Origin: Planctomycetota bacterium
Lineage (GTDB): Bacteria > Planctomycetota > GCA-2746535
DNA length: 64,000 bases
Reading direction: 5' to 3'
NCBI GenBank assembly: GCA_002746535.1
Contig: NVWA01000018.1
Location: 58,203 to 122,202 of the forward strand
This document shows positions 63,348 through 64,000 of the stretch, one piece after another. Positions within the stretch are counted from its first letter, which is position 1. Each line of letters opens with the position of its first letter. The translations under genes and the position numbers were made by a program. The notes under the pieces were generated by a model. It saw only the letters and a program-made list of their open reading frames with translations. It did not search any database and was not told where the DNA came from.

Positions 63348-63911
63348 CAACCCAATATTGCTCCTGAAAAGTTTTACCGCTATGGCAAGTAGGATAATTC
63401 CAAACACTTTTCGGATAATGGCAATCCCGCCTTTACCAAGTAGTTTTTCGATTTTAGTAGTTAACTTTAAAACGGCATAAACCAATATCATATTTAGCAC
63501 AATAGCAATTACAATATTGATGGATGCAAATTCTGCTCGGAGAGATAAAATTGAAGTCATAGAACCTGCTCCGGCAATAATTGGAAACGCCAACGGAACA
63601 ATGGAAGCCGTTTCGGGAATATCATCTTTGTATAATTTAATTCCCAAAATCATTTCGAGTGCCATAAAAAACAAAATGAATGAACCAGCAATGGCAAATG
63701 AATTAACGTCAATCCCAATTACACTTAGAATAGATTCACCCAAAAAGAGAAAGGCAATCATAATAAAAAGAGAAACGATTGATGCTTTTTCGGTTTGTAA
63801 ATGCCCTACTTTCCCTCTTAATTCGATGATCAACGGAATTGACCCGATGATGTCAATTACCGCAAAAAGCACCATAGAAGCGGTTCCTATTTCAACCCAA
63901 TTTAACCCCAT
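63333..63911 (-). CDS. MarC family membrane protein
   Basis: AVIDIIGSIPLIIEL, AIAGSFILFFMALEMILG, VPLAFPIIAGAGSMTSIL. Confidence 0.88.
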   Translation of the reverse strand: MGLNWVEIGTASMVLFAVIDIIGSIPLIIELRGKVGHLQTEKASIVSLFIMIAFLFLGESILSVIGIDVNSFAIAGSFILFFMALEMILGIKLYKDDIPETASIVPLAFPIIAGAGSMTSILSLRAEFASINIVIAIVLNMILVYAVLKLTTKIEKLLGKGGIAIIRKVFGIILLAIAVKLFRSNIGLLSDL

Positions 63912-64000
63912 AATCGTTCTATAGTTTTAGGAAAATGTTCGTGTTCTAAATTGTGAATTTTTGCTGCAAGGTCATCAGACGAATCAGTGTTTAAAATATT
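63902..64000 (-). CDS. purN: Phosphoribosylglycinamide formyltransferase, C-terminal fragment (runs off window)
   Basis: Minus-strand reading ...NILNTDSSDDLAAKIHNLEHEHFPKTIERLWG* matches the PurN C-terminal pattern (LAxxIhxxEHxxyPxxi). Confidence 0.6.
   Translation of the reverse strand, partial: NILNTDSSDDLAAKIHNLEHEHFPKTIERLWG

Noticed and set aside
63517-63924. + strand 135-aa ORF
   Set aside because: Antisense to the recognisable MarC family gene.

Overview
A 64 kb AT-rich bacterial chromosomal segment. Pseudopilin sequences, Ask_Ect-type aspartokinase and PIG-L genes hint at a PVC/Lentisphaerae-like lineage, but taxonomy is unproven; the 16S here would settle it. It carries about 44 protein genes and one complete rRNA operon on the minus strand (16S-tRNA-Ile-tRNA-Ala-23S-5S) with a recognisable promoter, boxA-like motifs, processing stems and terminator. 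Housekeeping genes include mnmG, zwf, rpsA, rpsU, hemL, dxr, an rseP-type protease and purN (partial). There is a type II secretion/pseudopilin operon, a small surface-polysaccharide cluster (GT2, flippase, methyltransferases, GT11), and a PrkA-YeaH-SpoVR stress locus with a second, divergent PrkA-like ATPase and an unassigned 532-aa upstream ORF. Main points for follow-up: (1) the expanded PrkA/YeaH/SpoVR locus; (2) a GT11 gene split by a frameshift at an A12 tract; (3) a 1372-aa exported FecR-like/coiled-coil repeat protein; (4) an MFS-HEAT fusion; (5) an RseP-type protease with about five PDZ-like segments, coupled to dxr and pseudopilin genes; (6) four pseudopilins that all lack the -1 Gly of the canonical prepilin peptidase site. 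No CRISPR array, transposase or prophage was seen. All family names come from motif reading by eye; no database search was run.
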